Origin: JBBQKQ01 sp043719155
GTDB lineage: Bacteria; Patescibacteriota; Minisyncoccia; Phycocordibacterales; UBA5272
DNA: 15,091 bases
Direction: 5' to 3'
Assembly: GCA_043719155.1 (NCBI GenBank)
Contig: JAYSUJ010000011.1
Location: 1-15,091, forward strand
Positions within the stretch are counted from its first letter, which is position 1. Each line of letters opens with the position of its first letter. Below are positions 12,888 through 15,091 of this stretch, piece by piece. The position numbers and the translations under genes were made by a program. A model generated the notes under the pieces. The model had not been told where the DNA came from. It saw only the letters and a program-made list of their open reading frames with translations, and searched no databases.

Positions 12888-13076
12888 ATGAAAAAAGGCG
12901 AAAAGCTACCACCTTCATACCTGTCAAACAAGCAGGGTAAATGTAGTCATCCAAGCTGTGACTTTATGGGTTGTCCAGCTTCGGCTGGGGCAAGTCCAGA
13001 CAGTTACTGGAATTGGTGTGAACTCCACTTTTTACAAGCAAAAAGAAGGATAGATATGTTACTGAGAGCCAAATAG
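12888..13076 (+). CDS. small Cys/His-rich, zinc-finger-like protein, 62 aa
   Basis: Unrecognised small protein with candidate zinc ligands Cys19, His21, Cys24, Cys29, Cys44 and His47. The spacing C-x4-C...C-x2-H would make one zinc-finger-like module, with W41-N-W43 packing against it, followed by a basic helix (LQAKRRIDMLLRAK). A strong Shine-Dalgarno (GAGGAG, six bases before the ATG) stands out in this window. The stop TAG lies inside the left half of its terminator hairpin. GC content is higher than in neighbouring genes. It lies between the two intergenic DnaA-box matches. Nucleic-acid binding is plausible from the basic tail, but not shown. Confidence 0.65.
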   Translation: MKKGEKLPPSYLSNKQGKCSHPSCDFMGCPASAGASPDSYWNWCELHFLQAKRRIDMLLRAK

Positions 13077-13087
13077 GCTCTCTTTTT
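13064..13087 (+). terminator. intrinsic terminator overlapping the stop codon
   Basis: GAGAGCC (13064-13070), loop AAATA, GGCTCTC (13076-13082), T-run to 13087. The stem starts inside the last codons and the TAG stop spans the loop and first right-arm base. Confidence 0.85.
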
Positions 13088-13093
13088 CTTTGT

Positions 13094-13102
13094 TGTGGAT
13101 AA
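13094..13102 (-). promoter_or_regulatory. DnaA-box match (TTATCCACA, minus strand)
   Basis: TGTGGATAA on the forward strand, just after the terminator of the Cys/His-rich gene. It faces the box at 12539-12547, about 550 bp away, with two very small genes between. Confidence 0.4.
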
Positions 13103-13140
13103 AGAAAAAAAGTAGGGAAAATATTTGTATACTATTTATG

Positions 13141-13171
13141 TATTACCATCAGTAATATTTAAATTAAATAT
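13141..13171 (+). promoter_or_regulatory. two inverted repeats before the acidic-protein gene
   Basis: TATTAC (13141-13146) and GTAATA (13152-13157) are separated by 5 bases. ATATTTAA (13155-13162) and TTAAATAT (13164-13171) end directly at the ATG. A TATACT at 13128-13133 may be the -10, though no good -35 is seen. The repeats could be operators or simply low-complexity AT DNA. Confidence 0.35.
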
Positions 13172-13591
13172 ATGACACCAGGACAAATGGGGGCACAAAG
13201 CCCAGCACAAGAGGACGTTGCTTTCACTGCAAGGGAAGCAGAGCTAGCTGCAAAAAAAGCTGCTCTTCCTACGGAAGAGCAGGCATGGGACTTAAGAGAC
13301 GTGGAAATAGCAAATAAAAAACAAGAGATGGATTTAAATACTGAAATTGAGTTGGCAGAAAAAGAGTTGTATGACCTGATTCTGTCTGAGCTTTCCCAGA
13401 CTGAAGGTTCAAATGAATTGGTTATTGCAGTTACAGACTCAATTCTAAAAGGAGACTTTGATCATATCCCAGAAAATATCAAGATCATGTTTGAAGACGA
13501 TGCTCCAGACAATAAAATAAATTTAGCCTATGCAAAAGTTAAAGGTCTAAAAGATGATTTTGAGATGTTTAAAAAATCTCTAGTAAAATAA
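13172..13591 (+). CDS. hypothetical acidic protein, 139 aa
   Basis: Unrecognised. Residues about 18-75 are Ala/Glu/Lys-rich and likely form long helices or a coiled coil (AREAELAAKKAAL, KKQEMDLNTEIELAEKEL). The C-terminal half is acidic (DHIPENIKIMFEDDAPD) and ends with Lys. There is no signal peptide, membrane segment or cysteine. It starts at an ATG with no Shine-Dalgarno after AT-rich inverted repeats, and it has its own downstream terminator, so it is probably a single-gene transcript. The N-terminus is Gly/Gln/Pro-rich. A protein-protein contact role would fit the shape, but nothing in the sequence names a function. Confidence 0.65.
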   Translation: MTPGQMGAQSPAQEDVAFTAREAELAAKKAALPTEEQAWDLRDVEIANKKQEMDLNTEIELAEKELYDLILSELSQTEGSNELVIAVTDSILKGDFDHIPENIKIMFEDDAPDNKINLAYAKVKGLKDDFEMFKKSLVK

Positions 13592-13615
13592 CTCATTCTT
13601 AAGAACACAATTTAT

Positions 13616-13648
13616 AAATAAAAAACCAGAATTTAATCTGGTTTTTTT
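13616..13648. terminator. bidirectional intrinsic terminator between convergent genes
   Basis: AAAAACCAGA (13621-13630) pairs with TCTGGTTTTT (13637-13646) around ATTTAA, with a T-run to 13648. On the minus strand it also reads into T-rich sequence, so it can stop both the acidic-protein gene and rpsA. Confidence 0.85.
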
Positions 13649-13680
13649 ATGTTTACTTTTTTCTAGTTTAAATTAATTAA

Positions 13681-14826
13681 CTATTTATTTTCTTTCAGAG
13701 TTAAAATCATTTTTTCTTCTTTCGGGTCAAATGTTGAAATGTAACAATGGCAAATTTTACCAAGTGAAAGTGCCTTTTTCATATTCTCTTCTGTTCCAAA
13801 TTCTGAAACATGGAGAAGTCCAGAAACACCTTCCTCAACAGATACAAGTGCTCCGTGTTTGTTGAACCTGATAACTACACCTGAAACTTTATCGCCTTTT
13901 TTGTAACGGTCAGAAGCAGTACTCCATGGGTTACTTGAAAGAGCCTTGATAGAAAGAGAGATTTTACCATCTTTGATTTCTATTACTTTAGCTTTAATTT
14001 TCTCTCCAACTTTGAAAATTGTTTTAGGATTTTCAATTAGTGACCAAGAGATTTCTGAGATATGTACTAAGCCTTCAACCTTATCTTCTAGCTTAACGAA
14101 GATGCCAAACTCAACAACGCCTGACACTGTTCCGTTTACTTCATCCCCAATAGAGTACTTTTGGTTTGGGGCTTTTGGAGTTGTAAATGTTCCTGCACTC
14201 GCAGAGTTTGTTGTGTGAGCTGAGTTTGAAGATCCGCCTTTTTCTGTAAAGATAAGTTTTCCTTCTTTAGGGCTTGCAGCAATAATCATTACATCTAATT
14301 TTTTACCAACAAGTTTTTTAAGTTCTTTGGTGATTTTATCTTTGTCACCATCTTCAACTTTTGGATAGTTCTCTTTTGAAAGTTGAGAAGAGGGAAGGAA
14401 ACCTTGTAGACCATTCCAGTCTATGATAAGACCACCACGGTTTGCTTCTTTTACAGTTAGAGATAAAGTCTTTTTAGATTTAATGATCTCTTCTGCCTCT
14501 GCCCAGACTATAGCTGCCTTTGCCTCTTTAAGAGAAAGCTCGATGTAGCCTTTTTCATTTTCCAACTCAGTTACTTTAGCTGTAACCATGTCCCCAATGT
14601 TTAGTTTTTTGATAACATCTTTGGCTTGGATGAATTCATAACCATAGATAATACCAGTTCCGTGAGGTTTTACGTCTACGTAAACAGCTGCTTTGTCTAT
14701 TGCCAAAACATTTCCCTCGATTACGTCTTCTACTTTTAATTGTTTTGAATCAGTTGTCAGGTCCAACATTATTTTACTGTTGTTTGCCTCCACTGGCTCT
14801 ACATATTTATTTGACTTTCTTGCCAT
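13681..14826 (-). CDS. rpsA: 30S ribosomal protein S1, four S1 domains, 381 aa
   Basis: mRNA-binding ribosomal protein S1. Four OB-fold S1 repeats are visible. One lies at about 30-105 (V-I-E-G-N-V-L-A-I-D). A divergent second is at about 115-195 (G-L-I-I-D-W-N-G-L-Q-G-F-L-P-S-S-Q-L). The third is at about 225-297 (V-N-G-T-V-S-G-V-V-E-F-G-I-F-V, then G-L-V-H-I-S-E-I-S-W). The fourth is at about 308-380 (V-S-G-V-V-I-R-F-N-K-H-G-A-L-V, then G-L-L-H-V-S-E). A Ser/Thr/Asn linker (200-220) separates domains two and three. E. coli S1 has six domains, but four is common elsewhere. With almost no Shine-Dalgarno sequences in this window, S1-driven mRNA capture may matter more than usual. It has its own promoter and a long leader. 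Confidence 0.92.
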   Translation of the reverse strand: MARKSNKYVEPVEANNSKIMLDLTTDSKQLKVEDVIEGNVLAIDKAAVYVDVKPHGTGIIYGYEFIQAKDVIKKLNIGDMVTAKVTELENEKGYIELSLKEAKAAIVWAEAEEIIKSKKTLSLTVKEANRGGLIIDWNGLQGFLPSSQLSKENYPKVEDGDKDKITKELKKLVGKKLDVMIIAASPKEGKLIFTEKGGSSNSAHTTNSASAGTFTTPKAPNQKYSIGDEVNGTVSGVVEFGIFVKLEDKVEGLVHISEISWSLIENPKTIFKVGEKIKAKVIEIKDGKISLSIKALSSNPWSTASDRYKKGDKVSGVVIRFNKHGALVSVEEGVSGLLHVSEFGTEENMKKALSLGKICHCYISTFDPKEEKMILTLKENK

Positions 14827-14958
14827 AGTTTAAAATTTTCCAAAATTTAAATAAAAATACTCTTAAAACTTTTTTGCTTTAGAGTAGCTCGTCCTGTTCT
14901 CTTTGTTAATGAGTATTACAGGGGAGTTTGTTCTAATAATTTATGCTAAATTTGGTAT
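14827..14958 (-). promoter_or_regulatory. long 5' leader of rpsA with a hairpin
   Basis: The predicted transcript starts near 14958, giving about 130 nt before the ATG, unlike the near-leaderless genes elsewhere here. CCTGT (14893-14897) pairs with ACAGG (14918-14922) and CTC/GAG (14899-14901, 14911-14913) extend the stem. In several bacteria S1 represses its own mRNA through the leader, so this may be an autoregulatory site. Confidence 0.4.
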
Positions 14959-14964
14959 GAATAT

Positions 14965-14973
14965 ATTATAACA
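14965..14973 (-). promoter_or_regulatory. extended -10 promoter of rpsA
   Basis: On the minus strand TG-T-TATAAT occupies 14973 down to 14965, a perfect extended -10. The -35 position overlaps the T-run of the preceding terminator and has no good match. Confidence 0.65.
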
Positions 14974-14979
14974 TATTTT

Positions 14980-15026
14980 TCACAAATAAAAAGGGTGCTG
15001 ACAGCGATAGTTTGCTGCCAGCACCC
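14980..15026 (-). terminator. intrinsic terminator of the gene running off the right edge
   Basis: GGGTGCTG plus CAGC (14993-15005, one A-C mismatch inside) pairs with GCTG plus CAGCACCC (15014-15026). Read on the minus strand it is followed by TTTTTATTT. It implies a minus-strand gene ending shortly to the right. Confidence 0.85.
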
Positions 15027-15032
15027 AGTTGT

Positions 15033-15091
15033 TCAACGAACTAAATGGAACTCGGCTGGGAAGAGGTCGAGCTGCTTTGGGTGGGTACGAA
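15033..15091 (-). CDS. 3' end of a minus-strand gene cut by the window edge
   Basis: The terminator at 14980-15026 calls for a gene ending just before it. One minus-strand frame stops at TGA 15033-15035 and reads RTHPKQLDLFPAEFHLVR, which is protein-like and contains Q-L-D-L-F, matching the beta-clamp-binding pentapeptide consensus. Another frame stops at TAG 15041-15043 with a Ser/Thr-rich tail and is less convincing. The stretch is GC-richer than most of the window, like the gene at 3561-3980. Identity cannot be given from 18 codons. Confidence 0.45.
   Translation of the reverse strand, partial: RTHPKQLDLFPAEFHLVR

Noticed and set aside
1..15091. CRISPR array or CRISPR-associated genes
   Set aside because: No regularly spaced repeats of 24-40 bases and no Cas-like protein were seen.

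Overview
The window looks like chromosomal DNA of a small-genome, AT-rich bacterium, most likely a member of the Candidate Phyla Radiation (Patescibacteria, Parcubacteria-like). This is inferred from several traits together: a pared-down gene set, a MurF-like ligase without its usual N-terminal domain, a DNA polymerase III delta'-like protein without a P-loop, a four-domain ribosomal protein S1, a tRNA without encoded CCA, and near absence of Shine-Dalgarno sequences. TGA is used as a stop codon, so recoded CPR lineages that read TGA as glycine are unlikely. No taxonomic marker was compared.

Left part (about 1-4080) looks accessory. It holds the first codons of a possible transposase running off the edge, a leader full of inverted repeats, an unknown 113-aa protein, a stand-alone protein with a C-terminal RecB/PD-(D/E)XK nuclease signature, and a locus (about 2243-2600) that I read as an independent structured non-coding RNA with its own promoter, upstream repeats and intrinsic terminator. 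Then follow an HExxH metallopeptidase with a palindrome over its promoter, and a GC-richer unknown gene whose promoter shows that the longest reading frame starts too early.

The middle (4100-9546) is a forward cluster of mostly housekeeping genes: a Nudix hydrolase, a nucleoside deoxyribosyltransferase-like protein, a delta'-like protein, ribosome recycling factor (frr), site-2 protease RseP, a membrane-anchored cytochrome b5-like protein, tRNA-Ala(TGC) and a MurF-like ligase. Several have their own promoters, often of the extended -10 type TGnTATAAT, placed so close to the ATG that transcripts would be nearly leaderless.

The right part (9553-15091) holds a VIT/CCC1-family transporter facing divergently from lysS, a protein with TraB/Tiki-like residues, a 243-bp AT-rich intergenic stretch with a DnaA-box match and repeats, a 23-residue lysine/alanine-rich histone-H1-like peptide, a small Cys/His (zinc-finger-like) protein, an acidic unknown protein, ribosomal protein S1 (rpsA) on the minus strand with a 130-nt leader, and the end of another minus-strand gene at the edge. 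Best candidates for something undescribed are the structured RNA with its repeat-studded promoter, the nuclease beside it, and the basic peptide locus with paired hairpins and DnaA-box matches.
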